Below the pieces are notes generated by a model. That model ran no database searches. It had not been told where the DNA came from and worked only from the letters and a program-made list of their open reading frames with translations. Positions 8,754 through 16,665 of a DNA stretch of 64,000 nucleotides are shown here, piece after piece (within the stretch, counting starts at the first letter, position 1; every line of letters begins with the position of its first letter). A program made the position numbers and the translations under genes. The DNA comes from Streptomyces justiciae (lineage in GTDB: Bacteria > Actinomycetota > Actinomycetes > Streptomycetales > Streptomycetaceae), in contig NZ_JADDXU010000002.1 in the NCBI RefSeq assembly GCF_015163075.1, positions 372,001 to 436,000 of the forward strand. Reading direction: 5' to 3'.

Positions 8754-8800
8754 TTGCGAATGACAGAATGCGGAGTTGCGGATGGCGCATTCTCATTCGC
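8754..8800. promoter_or_regulatory. Nested inverted repeats upstream of the BCCT transporter gene
   Basis: GCGAATGA-ca-GAATGCG (8756-8772) and CGCATTCTCATTCGC (8786-8800) are near-perfect complements around a 13-base centre. That centre and right arm contain TTGCG-GATGG-CGCAT (8776-8790), one base off the TTGCG-N5-CGCAA motif of the block. The element sits about 95 bases before the transporter start. It is probably an operator. Confidence 0.5.
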
Positions 8801-8836
8801 TATGAGCAACAACCATCTGGAGCGTCGGGAGGCCTG

Positions 8837-9913
8837 TCAAGGGGTGACGCACGACGAGTCGGAAAGGGCGGGCAGGAGACCGCCCGAGGCCAGGGCGAGC
8901 AGCCGGCGGGCTTTCAGCTCCGTCTCGGCCCATTCGCGCTCGGGGTCGGAGTCCCAGGTGATCCCGGCGCCGGTGCCGAAGCGCAGTGACGGTCCGTCAA
9001 TGCCGGTGTCTATCCAGAACGTGCGGATGCCGACGGCGAGTTGGCCGGTGCCGCGGTCGGCGTCGACCCAGCCGACGCCCCCGCAGTAGGGGCCGCGGGG
9101 CGCGGTCTCCAGGGCCGCGATGACGCGCAGCGCGCTGGACTTGGGGGCGCCGGTGACGGAGCCGGGCGGGAAGGTCCCGGCGAGCAGCTCGGGCCATCCG
9201 GCGCCTTCGGCGAGCTCGCCGCGCACGGTCGACACCAGGTGCACCAGACCGGGGTGTTCCTCGACCGCGCACAGGTCGGGCACGGTGACGGAGCCGGTGG
9301 CGCAGACGCGTCCCAGGTCGTTGCGGACCAGGTCGACGATCATCACGTTCTCGGCGTGATCCTTCTCCAGGAGGTCGGCGGCGGTCCGGCCGGTGCCCTT
9401 GATGGGGCCGGACGTCACCGTGCGGCCGACGCGGCGCAGGAAGAGCTCGGGCGAGGCCGTGGCGATCTGGACGCCGTGCGCGGGGAGGCGCACGGTGCCC
9501 GCGTACGGGGCCGGATTGCCGTGCGCCAGCAGGGCGGTGAGGGCGTCGACGTCGGCGCGCTCCGGGTCGGGCAGCGGCGCGGACAGGACCCGGCAGAGGT
9601 TGGCCTGGTAGACCTCGCCGGCCGCGATGTGAGCGCGGATGCGTCGCACTCCGGCGGTGTAGGCCGCGCGGTCGAGGGAGGAAGTCCAGCTGTCCGGGTC
9701 CGGTCCGCGCCACGCGGCGGCCCGGGCGGCGGGCACGGGCGCATACCGAACGTCCCCGAAGCGCGCACACACCAGACGGCCCTCGAAGTCGGCGACCACG
9801 GCCCAGAACCCGGTGGATTCCAGGGCCGCTGGGTCGCCGGTCACGTCCCGGAGGTCGGTGGCGAGGAGGCCGCCGAAGCGGGCGAGCGGGGCGAGGCCGT
9901 ACGACGGGGTCAT
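8837..9913 (-). CDS. pabB: Aminodeoxychorismate synthase component I-like chorismate-binding enzyme
   Basis: A 358-residue chorismate-utilising enzyme. It shows the core motifs of the family: AAGEVYQANLCR, SPELFLRR, PIKGTGRT (lysine where PabB enzymes have their nucleophile; TrpE has alanine), ENVMIVDLVRNDLGRVC, FPPGSVTGAPKSSALRVI, and YCGGVGWVDADR, ending with the AETELKAR segment. It should convert chorismate to aminodeoxychorismate for p-aminobenzoate and folate synthesis, given a glutamine amidotransferase partner that is not in this window. It is shorter at the N-terminus than classic PabB. Its upstream repeat (9952-9966) resembles those of the betaine genes, so it may supply extra folate for the one-carbon units released by demethylation; this link is inference. 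Confidence 0.85.
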   Translation of the reverse strand: MTPSYGLAPLARFGGLLATDLRDVTGDPAALESTGFWAVVADFEGRLVCARFGDVRYAPVPAARAAAWRGPDPDSWTSSLDRAAYTAGVRRIRAHIAAGEVYQANLCRVLSAPLPDPERADVDALTALLAHGNPAPYAGTVRLPAHGVQIATASPELFLRRVGRTVTSGPIKGTGRTAADLLEKDHAENVMIVDLVRNDLGRVCATGSVTVPDLCAVEEHPGLVHLVSTVRGELAEGAGWPELLAGTFPPGSVTGAPKSSALRVIAALETAPRGPYCGGVGWVDADRGTGQLAVGIRTFWIDTGIDGPSLRFGTGAGITWDSDPEREWAETELKARRLLALASGGLLPALSDSSCVTP

Positions 9914-9951
9914 CGGTAGCGCTACTCCGCGACGCAGGGAACCGAGGAATG

Positions 9952-9984
9952 TTGCTTATTGAGCAACAGTATCTTTATACGCAA
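9952..9984. promoter_or_regulatory. Operator-like repeats upstream of the pabB-like gene
   Basis: TTGCT-TATTG-AGCAA (9952-9966) is a perfect inverted repeat with the same five-base spacer as the repeats at 1204 and 4895. TATACGCAA (9976-9984) echoes the TGCGTATA element found with those sites. It lies 39 bases before the start codon. Confidence 0.5.
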
Positions 9985-10040
9985 CATCCTTAGAGAAGCT
10001 CCCTTGCCCGCGCCTGTCAAGGCTCGGGAACGGATGCGCC

Positions 10041-10097
10041 CGCAGGAAGCGCCGGTTCGGCGCCCTGCGGGCGGTGGTCGGCGAGGGGTGCTCGCCG
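10041..10097 (-). terminator. Paired hairpins downstream of the ABC permease gene
   Basis: A long GC stem (10041-10069, CGCAGG and GCGCCG arms with a two-base bulge) is followed by CGGCGAG-gggtg-CTCGCCG (10079-10097). Both lie directly after the permease stop on the minus strand. There is no T-run, as is normal for Streptomyces terminators. Confidence 0.5.
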
Positions 10098-10100
10098 TCG

Positions 10101-12662
10101 TCATTCCGTGGCGATGGCTCGCAGTACGTCCAGACGGGCGGCCCGACCGGCCGGGCGCAGGCCCGCCAGGGCGCCTGCCGCGAGGCCGACCAGGGCCACG
10201 ATCGCCAGTTGCGTCGGCGGCATCGCGAAGGCGAAGGCGCTGTCGCTCGCGCCGTCGGAGGCCTTGACCAGGACCCAGCCCAGGAAGGCGCCGAGGCCGA
10301 GGCCGCCGACGGTGCCGAACGCGGCGACCAGGACCGCCTCCCAGCGGACCATGGCCCGCAGTTGGGAGCGGGTCTGCCCGACCGCCCGCAACAGGCCCAG
10401 TTCGCGGGTGCGTTCGTGGATCGCCAGGGTCAGCGTGTTGGCGATGCCGAGCAGCGCGATGAGGACGGCGAGTGCCAGCAGCGCGTAGACGAGGGTCAAC
10501 ATCATGTCGATGCCGCCCGCCGACGACTGCGCGTACTCGTCCCGGGTCTGCACCTCGGGGCTGCCGTACCGCTCTGCCACCTTCTCCACGGCGGCCTTGC
10601 CGGTGTCTGTGCTGACGCCGTCCTTGAACGACACGGCGAGCAGGGTGTCGGAGTCCTGTGTGCGGTGCGGTGCCCAGGCGGCGCGGGTGATGACGTAGTC
10701 CCCGGCCAGCTCGGACCGTCCGTAGACGGCACGGACCGTGAAGGTCTTCGTCTCGCCGTCGGTGAAGGTGAGTCGGGCCTTGTCGCCGGTCTTCAGACCC
10801 AGCTTGTCGGCTTCGCTCTCGGTGACGGCGATGCCGTCGGTGCCGAGGCCGGCCAGGGAGCCCCGGACGTCGCCCAGGTCGAAGGTGCGCTCCAGGGCGA
10901 GCGGGTCGGTGACGGTCAACGCCCGTCCCTTGCCGTCGACTTCGGCGACTCCGCGCCCGAGACCCACGGCGGTGTCCACCTCGGGCAGCTCGGCCACGGC
11001 ACCCGCCAGCCGGGGGCTCAGTCCGCTGCCGCCGGCGCCGAACGACGGGGTGCTCACGGCCACGTCGCCCGCGAAGGAGCGCGAGACCGTCTGGTCCATG
11101 GTCGCCTTCAGCGAGGCGGCGAAGACGGTGAACAGGGCCACGACGGCGACGCCGATCATCAGTGCGCTCGCGGTCGCGGCCGTCCGCCGGGGGCTGCGCA
11201 GGGCGTTGCGGCGGGCGAGGCCGCCGGTGACGCCCCGCAGCCGGTCGAGGGGGCCGCCGAGGACACGTACCGCCGTGGTGGAGGCGACCGGGCCGAGCAC
11301 CACGAACGCCGCCAGGGCGAGCACGGCTCCGGCGCCGGCGAGCCACAGCGACGGGGTGACCAGGACGCCGCCGATCGTCAGGCCCAGGGCGAGGGCGCCG
11401 AGACCCAGACCGGTGACGGCGCGGACGCGGGAGGCGGCGGAGGTGTCGACCGCCGTCTCGCGCAGGGCCGCCATCGGTGCCGTACGGCCCGCGCGGACGG
11501 CGGGCAGCAGCGCGGAGCCGAGGCAGACGACGGTGCCCACGGCGAGCGGCAGCAGCAGGGACAGCGCGCTGACCACCAAGTCACCCTCGGGGAAGGGGAA
11601 TCCGATCGCCGGGAACAGGGCCTGGAGACCCGCGGCGATGCCGATGCCGCCCGCCAGCCCCGCGAGCGAGGCCGTCACCGCGACCGCGGTGGCCTCCACG
11701 AGGGTCGACGCCGTGACCTGGCGCCGGGAGGCGCCGAGGGCGCGCAACAGGGCGTTCTCGCGGGTGCGTTGGGCGACGACGATCGCGAAGGTGTTGTGGA
11801 TGGAGAACGTCGCGACCAGCAGGGCGACGCCCGAGAAGACGAGGAGGAAGAGGGTGAAGACGGTCAGGAACTGGCTGGAGATCATCTCGGTGTTCTCCTC
11901 GGCCGACTCCTGGCCGGTGATGGCCTCGACTCCCTTGGGGAGCACGGGAGTCAGCCGGTCCACCAGCTCCTGCTGGCTCACCCCGGGGGCGGCCCGGACC
12001 TTGATGGTCGACGCCTCGCCCGGGCGGGCCGTCAGGTACTTCTCGGCGTCCGCCCGGGTCATGCCGGTGAAGGTCACCTGGGCCATGCCGTCCTCACCGC
12101 CGAAGGTGGCCAGGCCGACGACGGTCACCTTCACGGGGTCGGGGGTCCGCAGGGTCGTCGTGTCGCCGAGGTGCAGGCCGCCCCGCTCGGCGGTGCCCCG
12201 GTCGATGACGACTTCGCCGGACTTGGCGGGGGCTCGGCCCTCGGCCAGTTGGTAGGCGTTGAGTTCGGGGTCCGTGATCCAGTTGCCCGCGAGGGTGGGC
12301 GGGCCCTTGCCGCCGATGGGCTCTCCGTCCGCGCCGACGAGCTGGCCGGCGCCCTGGATGTCGGGGGCGGCCGCGGCCACGCCGGGGACCTTCTCGACGG
12401 CGTCCACGAGATCCACCGGGACCGGCGCCCGTACGCCCTGGCTCTCGCCGGGCGTGGTGATGGCGTCGGCGCTGCGGACCACGGCGTCCGTGCCGCTGGT
12501 GGCCCGCCCGAACATCGTGTCGAAGCTGGCGCGCAGGGTGTCGCCCATGACGAGGGTGCCCGCCAGGAAGGCGACGCCGAGGAACACGGCCAGGAAGGTC
12601 CCGGCGAAACGCCGCTTGTGGGCGCGCAGGGAGGAGGCGCTCAGACGTACGGCGGCGTTCAT
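10101..12662 (-). CDS. ABC transporter permease with duplicated FtsX/MacB domains
   Basis: An 853-residue FtsX-like permease. The N-terminal half has one membrane segment (about residues 19-40), a large extracytoplasmic MacB-type domain (about 45-260) and three segments (about 265-400). After a central linker with more hydrophobic segments, the pattern repeats: a membrane helix (ALMIGVAVVALFTVFAASL), a second extracytoplasmic domain (about 535-710) and three final helices. Conserved cytoplasmic segments TRENALLRALGASRRQV and TRELGLLRAVGQTRSQL mark the two repeats. The ATG at 12662 overlaps the ATPase stop (ATGA). It works with the upstream ATPase, probably in export of a peptide, lipid or drug, or in envelope signalling. 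The substrate cannot be told from sequence. Confidence 0.92.
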   Translation of the reverse strand: MNAAVRLSASSLRAHKRRFAGTFLAVFLGVAFLAGTLVMGDTLRASFDTMFGRATSGTDAVVRSADAITTPGESQGVRAPVPVDLVDAVEKVPGVAAAAPDIQGAGQLVGADGEPIGGKGPPTLAGNWITDPELNAYQLAEGRAPAKSGEVVIDRGTAERGGLHLGDTTTLRTPDPVKVTVVGLATFGGEDGMAQVTFTGMTRADAEKYLTARPGEASTIKVRAAPGVSQQELVDRLTPVLPKGVEAITGQESAEENTEMISSQFLTVFTLFLLVFSGVALLVATFSIHNTFAIVVAQRTRENALLRALGASRRQVTASTLVEATAVAVTASLAGLAGGIGIAAGLQALFPAIGFPFPEGDLVVSALSLLLPLAVGTVVCLGSALLPAVRAGRTAPMAALRETAVDTSAASRVRAVTGLGLGALALGLTIGGVLVTPSLWLAGAGAVLALAAFVVLGPVASTTAVRVLGGPLDRLRGVTGGLARRNALRSPRRTAATASALMIGVAVVALFTVFAASLKATMDQTVSRSFAGDVAVSTPSFGAGGSGLSPRLAGAVAELPEVDTAVGLGRGVAEVDGKGRALTVTDPLALERTFDLGDVRGSLAGLGTDGIAVTESEADKLGLKTGDKARLTFTDGETKTFTVRAVYGRSELAGDYVITRAAWAPHRTQDSDTLLAVSFKDGVSTDTGKAAVEKVAERYGSPEVQTRDEYAQSSAGGIDMMLTLVYALLALAVLIALLGIANTLTLAIHERTRELGLLRAVGQTRSQLRAMVRWEAVLVAAFGTVGGLGLGAFLGWVLVKASDGASDSAFAFAMPPTQLAIVALVGLAAGALAGLRPAGRAARLDVLRAIATE

Positions 12663-13501
12663 GACGACACCTCCGAGGCCGGGGAGGTCCCGCCGCCAAA
12701 GGACTTGGCCGGCGAGGCCTGGGAGGTCCCCGCGTCGAAGGCCTTGGCCTGGGAGGTCCCCGCGTCGAAGGCCTTCATGCGGTCCAGGACCCGTTCGGCG
12801 GTCGGTGCGGTCATACGGTCCACCAGGCGCCCGTCCGCGAGGAAGACGACCTCGTCGGCGTGGGCGGCGGCCACCGGGTCGTGGGTGACCATGACGACCG
12901 TGCGGGCCGTGTGGCGCACCGTGCGGCCGAGGAGGCCGAGGACCTCCGCGCCGGAGCGGGAGTCGAGGTTGCCGGTGGGTTCGTCGGCGAACACCACGTC
13001 CGGCTGCCCGGCGAACGCCCTGGCCACGGCGACGCGTTGCTGCTGCCCGCCGGAGAGCTCGGAGGGGCGGTGGTGCAGGCGGTCGCGCAGACCGACGACG
13101 TCGATCAGGGCCTCGACCCACTCCTGGTCGCCCTTGCGGCCGGCCAGGTCGAGCGGGAGCGTGATGTTCTCCCTCACGGTCAGCGTCGGCACCAGGTTGA
13201 ACGCCTGGAAGACGAAACCGACCCGGTCGCGGCGCAGGAGGGTGAGGCGGCGGTCGTCCAGGGAGCCCAGTTCGGTGTCGCCTATGTAGGCGGCGCCCGC
13301 GCTGAGGGTGTCGAGACCGGCCGCACAGTGCATGAGGGTCGACTTGCCGGAACCCGAGGGCCCCATGATCGCGGTGAAGCGGCCGGCGGGGAAGGCGACG
13401 CTGACGCCGTCCAGGGCGCGTACGGCGGTGTCGCCACCGCCGTACACCTTGACCGCGTCGACGACGCGTGCGGCGGTGCGCACCTCGGTCGTGACGGTCA
13501 T
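12659..13501 (-). CDS. ABC transporter ATP-binding protein (MacB/LolD type)
   Basis: A 280-residue ATPase. Walker A is GPSGSGKST (about residue 45), the Q-loop lies in FVFQAFNLVPTLTVREN, the signature is LSGGQQQRVAVARA, Walker B is VVFADEPTGNLDSRSG, and the H-loop is VMVTHDP. The ATG at 13501 overlaps the stop of the upstream SHOCT gene (ATGA), and its own stop overlaps the permease start. The C-terminus beyond the fold (about residues 238-280) is unusual: it carries a ten-residue KAFDAGTSQA-type repeat encoded by a 30-base tandem duplication. The tail is unlikely to be part of the catalytic core. Confidence 0.93.
   Translation of the reverse strand: MTVTTEVRTAARVVDAVKVYGGGDTAVRALDGVSVAFPAGRFTAIMGPSGSGKSTLMHCAAGLDTLSAGAAYIGDTELGSLDDRRLTLLRRDRVGFVFQAFNLVPTLTVRENITLPLDLAGRKGDQEWVEALIDVVGLRDRLHHRPSELSGGQQQRVAVARAFAGQPDVVFADEPTGNLDSRSGAEVLGLLGRTVRHTARTVVMVTHDPVAAAHADEVVFLADGRLVDRMTAPTAERVLDRMKAFDAGTSQAKAFDAGTSQASPAKSFGGGTSPASEVSS
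12677..12775. repeat. 30-base tandem repeat inside the ATPase gene
   Basis: Two identical 30-base units (12716-12745 and 12746-12775) are followed by a degenerate third copy (about 12677-12706). They encode the repeated C-terminal peptide of the ATPase. The length keeps the reading frame, so copy number can vary without breaking the gene. Confidence 0.85.
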
Positions 13502-13779
13502 GCCGCACCGCCCTTGCCGGACCGGCGGCCGAACTGCTCGTCCAGGACGGAGAGCCGACGCCAGTACTCGTCCTCGTCGATCTCGCCGGAGGCGAAGCGG
13601 TGGCCGAGCACGGTGAGGGGCGAATTGTCGTCGACGGCGAACCGGCGGGGGCCGCCGCGGCCGCGCCACACCGTGCGGCGCAGGACGGTGACGGCGCCGA
13701 CGACGACGGCCGCCCAGATCAGCGGGAAGAGAAGGATCCACGGGCCGGGCCCGCCGTCCCAGTGCGCCAGGGTCTGCAT
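13498..13779 (-). CDS. Small membrane protein with SHOCT domain
   Basis: A 93-residue protein with one membrane helix (about residues 14-35, WILLFPLIWAAVVVGAVTVL) and a C-terminal SHOCT motif (about residues 57-84, VLGHRFASGEIDEDEYWRRLSVL). SHOCT is a short oligomerisation domain common in small actinobacterial membrane proteins. It is the first gene of the unit and overlaps the ATPase start by four bases. It may be an accessory or regulator of the ABC transporter; its actual role is unknown. Confidence 0.85.
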   Translation of the reverse strand: MQTLAHWDGGPGPWILLFPLIWAAVVVGAVTVLRRTVWRGRGGPRRFAVDDNSPLTVLGHRFASGEIDEDEYWRRLSVLDEQFGRRSGKGGAA

Positions 13780-13933
13780 CTCGGGTCATCTCCCTAGTGG
13801 TGTTTCCGGTGATGTCTCGAGAGTGGCTTCGACCTGGGGTCCGGGTCGTCGTACAGCCAGCGGCAGTGCGGGTACCTCCCGGGGAGTACGGCAGGACGCT
13901 CCAGGCTGCTTCCTGGACCCCTAGCCTTGTGTA

Positions 13934-13950
13934 ACTACTAGTATGTACAG
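13934..13950. promoter_or_regulatory. Palindromic operator-like element before tetR
   Basis: TACTAGTA (13936-13943) is a perfect palindrome next to TGTACA (13944-13949), in a short AT-rich patch just before the TetR start and between two divergent operons. It is a plausible binding site for the TetR protein itself. Confidence 0.45.
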
Positions 13951-13957
13951 TGAGCTC

Positions 13958-14521
13958 ATGAGCACCCCGGAGCGACTGATCGAGTCCACCCGCGAGCTGC
14001 TGTGGGAACGCGGCTACGTCGGCACGAGCCCCAAGGCCATCCTGGAGCGCTCGGGCGCCGGGCAGGGCAGCATGTACCACCACTTCAAGGGCAAGCCCGA
14101 CCTCGCGCTGGCCGCGATCCGGCGGACGGCCGAGGAGATGCGGGCTACCGCGGAGGGAGTACTGGGCGGGCCGGGGACGCCGTACGAGCGCATCGAGGCG
14201 TATCTGCTGCGCGAGCGCGAGGTCCTGCGCGGCTGCCCGGTCGGCCGGCTGACCATGGATCCGGACGTCGTCGCGAGCGAGGAGCTGCGCGCGCCGGTCG
14301 ACGAGACGCTCGACTGGCTCCGGGAACGGATCGCCGGGATCGTCGAAGAGGGCAAGGAACAGGGTCAGTTCGCGCCCTCGTTGGACGGCGAGGCCATCGC
14401 GGCCACCGTCGTCGCCACCGTCCAGGGCGGCTACGTCCTGGCCCGCGCGTCCGGGTCGCCGGGAGCGTTCGACGCGGGTGTCAGGGGGCTGCTGTCGCTC
14501 CTCGCACCTCGACAGCGATAG
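13958..14521 (+). CDS. TetR-family transcriptional regulator
   Basis: A 187-residue TetR-type repressor. The helix-turn-helix covers about residues 5-50 (LIESTRELLWERGYVGTSPKAILERSGAGQGSMYHHFKGK, abbreviated here to its ends LIESTRELL and MYHHFKGK). The C-terminal ligand domain is of the YcdC/LfrR-like kind. An ATG at 13943 is also in frame, but 13958 fits the family start better and has a GTGAG just upstream. It is the first gene of a five-gene operon and faces the SHOCT/ABC operon, so it could control both. Its ligand is unknown. Confidence 0.9.
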   Translation: MSTPERLIESTRELLWERGYVGTSPKAILERSGAGQGSMYHHFKGKPDLALAAIRRTAEEMRATAEGVLGGPGTPYERIEAYLLREREVLRGCPVGRLTMDPDVVASEELRAPVDETLDWLRERIAGIVEEGKEQGQFAPSLDGEAIAATVVATVQGGYVLARASGSPGAFDAGVRGLLSLLAPRQR

Positions 14522-14537
14522 CCGGGAGGCATTCTTC

Positions 14538-15122
14538 ATGCACGCCATGCAGTACGAGCTGACGCTGCCCGCCGCCTACGACATGGACGTCATCCGGGCC
14601 CGCGTCGCCGCCAAGGGACATCTGCTCGACGACTGGAAGGGCCTGGGCCTGAAGGCGTATCTGATGCGGGAGCGCGGCGTTCACGGCTCGCCCGTGAACC
14701 AGTACGCGCCGTTCTACCTCTGGAACACCGTCGAGGGCATGAACTCCTTCCTCTGGGGCGGTGGTTTCCAGGGGCTGAGCGACGACTTCGGGCGGCCCTC
14801 GGTGCGGCAGTGGACCGGTCTGGCGTACGAGGAGGGCGGCGCCGTCGGCTCCCCCGCGCGAGTCGCGGTGCGGCGGCGCCGCCCCGTGCCGGACGGCGTG
14901 GAGCTGGGCGCGTTCACGGCGGACGCGGCGGATGAGGCGAGGCGGCTGGCGGGCGAGGACGGGGCGCTGCTCGCGGCGGCCGTCGTCGACACCTCCCGCT
15001 GGGAGCTCGTCCACTTCTCGCTGTGGGCGCACGAGACGCCCAAGGCGGACGGCGATGTCTTCCAGGTCCTGCACCTGTCGGCGCCGGGCCTGGGACGATT
15101 GGCCCGGGGACGCCAGTGGTGA
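14538..15122 (+). CDS. DUF4865 family protein
   Basis: A 194-residue protein of a family of unknown function. The N-terminal half looks like a ferredoxin-like alpha/beta barrel of the monooxygenase/EthD kind (MQYELTLPAAYDMDVIRARV, then GLGLKAYLMRERG and NQYAPFYLWNTVEGMNSFLW). The C-terminal half repeats a similar length. There are no recognisable catalytic motifs. GGGAGG precedes the ATG at a nine-base spacing, 16 bases after the tetR stop. Its stop overlaps the start of the phosphotriesterase-like gene, so the products probably act in one pathway. Confidence 0.8.
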   Translation: MHAMQYELTLPAAYDMDVIRARVAAKGHLLDDWKGLGLKAYLMRERGVHGSPVNQYAPFYLWNTVEGMNSFLWGGGFQGLSDDFGRPSVRQWTGLAYEEGGAVGSPARVAVRRRRPVPDGVELGAFTADAADEARRLAGEDGALLAAAVVDTSRWELVHFSLWAHETPKADGDVFQVLHLSAPGLGRLARGRQW

Positions 15123-16030
15123 GCGCGGTCCGCACGGTCCTCGGCGACGTGGACCCCGCGGGTCTCGGGGTGTGCGACGCGCACGACCACCTGTTCTTCG
15201 GCAGCCCTCAACTCCCCGGCCAGGAGCTGCGGGACGTGTCCGCGGCACGGGCCGAGCTGGTCGCGTTCCGGACCGAGGGCGGCCGAGCGGTGGTGCAGTG
15301 GACGCCGTACGGCCTGGGGCGGCGGGCCGCCGATCTCCCGCCGCTGGCCCGGGAGACGGGGGTCGCCGTGGTCGCCGCGACCGGGCTCCATCAGGCCGTC
15401 CACTACGACGAGCGGGTCCTGGCGGAGCTGCGGGGTGCCCGGCTCGCGGAGCTCTTCGTCGCCGAACTCACCGGCGGTATCGGCACGTCGGGGGTGCGGG
15501 CCGGGCTGATCAAGGTGGCGGGCGGTTTCCACGCGCTCGACGCGCACGCGCGCTGGACGATGTCGGCGGCGGCCGAGGCGCACCACGCGACGGGGGCGCC
15601 GATCGCGGTGCACCTGGAACTGGGCACCGGCGCACTGGACGTACTGGACCTCCTGTGCGGGGAGTCGGGCGTGCCGCCGCACCGGGTGATCCTGGGGCAC
15701 CTCAACCGCTCCCCCGACCCCGTCACGCAGCTCCAGGCCGCGGCTTCCGGCTGCTGGCTCGCCTTCGACGGGCCGTCGCGCGCCCACCACGCCACCGACT
15801 GGCGGATGCCGGACGCGGTGCGGGCCCTGGCGGAGGCGGGGTACGGCGACCGGCTGCTGCTGGGCGGCGACACGACGACCGCGGCGGCCCGCTCGGTCGA
15901 CGGCGGGCCGGGGATGCCGTATCTGCTGCGCCGGGTGCGGCCGCGGCTGGTGGCGGCCGTCGGTGCCGAGGTGGTGGAGCGCATGATGACGGTGAATCCC
16001 GGCCGGGCCTTCGCCGTCGACTGGCGGTGA
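15119..16030 (+). CDS. Phosphotriesterase-like amidohydrolase
   Basis: A 303-residue binuclear metal hydrolase of the phosphotriesterase family. All metal ligands can be placed: HxH in CDAHDHLFF (about residues 19-27), the bridging lysine in GLIKVAGGFHAL, His in IAVHLELG, His in ILGHLNRSPD, and Asp in LLLGGDTTT. Members hydrolyse lactones and other esters rather than organophosphates in most cases. A GTG start overlaps the DUF4865 stop by four bases. The family is clear, the natural substrate is not; its operon partner is a malonate-semialdehyde-decarboxylase-like protein, which hints at breakdown of a small carboxylic compound. Confidence 0.88.
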   Translation: MSAVRTVLGDVDPAGLGVCDAHDHLFFGSPQLPGQELRDVSAARAELVAFRTEGGRAVVQWTPYGLGRRAADLPPLARETGVAVVAATGLHQAVHYDERVLAELRGARLAELFVAELTGGIGTSGVRAGLIKVAGGFHALDAHARWTMSAAAEAHHATGAPIAVHLELGTGALDVLDLLCGESGVPPHRVILGHLNRSPDPVTQLQAAASGCWLAFDGPSRAHHATDWRMPDAVRALAEAGYGDRLLLGGDTTTAAARSVDGGPGMPYLLRRVRPRLVAAVGAEVVERMMTVNPGRAFAVDWR

Positions 16031-16070
16031 ATGAGCATGATCGGCACGGACCGACGCCGAGAGGAAGCAC

Positions 16071-16262
16071 ATGGCACTGGAAATGCGCGACCGCTGCGAA
16101 CGCTGCGAGACGGCCGCACTGCCGCCGGACGCCGCCGCGCGCATCTGCGTCTACGAGTGCACGTTCTGCGTCGCGTGCAGCGAGGCCATGGGCAACATCT
16201 GCCCGAACTGCGGCGGCGAACTGGTCCCGAGACCACGCCCCGCCCGAAAGGACAGTGCCTGA
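16071..16262 (+). CDS. DUF1272 small cysteine-rich protein
   Basis: A 63-residue protein with eight cysteines in a pattern of zinc-ribbon kind (CERC, YECTFCVAC, CPNCGGEL). DUF1272 members are small stand-alone proteins of unknown role. AGGAAG precedes the ATG. Its stop lies one base before the next start, which places it in the operon. Confidence 0.85.
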   Translation: MALEMRDRCERCETAALPPDAAARICVYECTFCVACSEAMGNICPNCGGELVPRPRPARKDSA

Positions 16263-16263
16263 C

Positions 16264-16653
16264 ATGCCGTTCGTCCGGATCGACGCCCTGAACGCCGGCC
16301 CCGAGCGACTCGACGCGCTCGGCCGGTCCGTGCACGAGGCCCTGGTGGAGACACTCGGCATCCCGCCGGAGGACCACTTCCAGGTGCTCACCGGCCATGA
16401 CGGGGCCAACAGCACACTGCGCTACGGCGATTACCTCGGGGTGCGCCGCGACGAGGGCATCGTGTACGTCGCGATCACGATGCGCGCCGGGCGCACCCCG
16501 GACCGGAACCGCGCCCTGTACCGCCGTATCGCCGAACTCGCCCACGCCTACGCGGGCACCGAGCCACGGAACGTGTTCGTGACCGTGACCGAGAACGCGT
16601 CGATCGACTGGTCCCTCGGGCACGGGGTGGCGCAGTACGCGCCCGGCGACTGA
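16264..16653 (+). CDS. Tautomerase-superfamily protein, malonate semialdehyde decarboxylase-like
   Basis: A 129-residue protein with Pro directly after the initiator Met, the catalytic residue of tautomerases. The length and the C-terminal motif ENASIDWSLGHGVAQY match the malonate semialdehyde decarboxylase subgroup. Those enzymes decarboxylate malonate semialdehyde to acetaldehyde after dehalogenase or related steps. It is the last gene of the TetR-led operon; a small convergent gap of 12 bases separates it from the reductoisomerase gene. Confidence 0.82.
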   Translation: MPFVRIDALNAGPERLDALGRSVHEALVETLGIPPEDHFQVLTGHDGANSTLRYGDYLGVRRDEGIVYVAITMRAGRTPDRNRALYRRIAELAHAYAGTEPRNVFVTVTENASIDWSLGHGVAQYAPGD

Positions 16654-16665
16654 GCCGGGCGTCGG

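Noticed and set aside
6841..8763. Plus-strand open frame over the BCCT transporter gene
   Set aside because: The Asp/Gly/Arg-rich translation lacks domains, while the minus strand has all BCCT signatures.
12677..12775. Possible CRISPR or VNTR locus
   Set aside because: No spacers and fully coding; described as a tandem repeat in the ATPase gene.
10074..13289. Long plus-strand frame over the ABC permease and ATPase genes
   Set aside because: No domain and strongly biased composition; it mirrors the real minus-strand genes.
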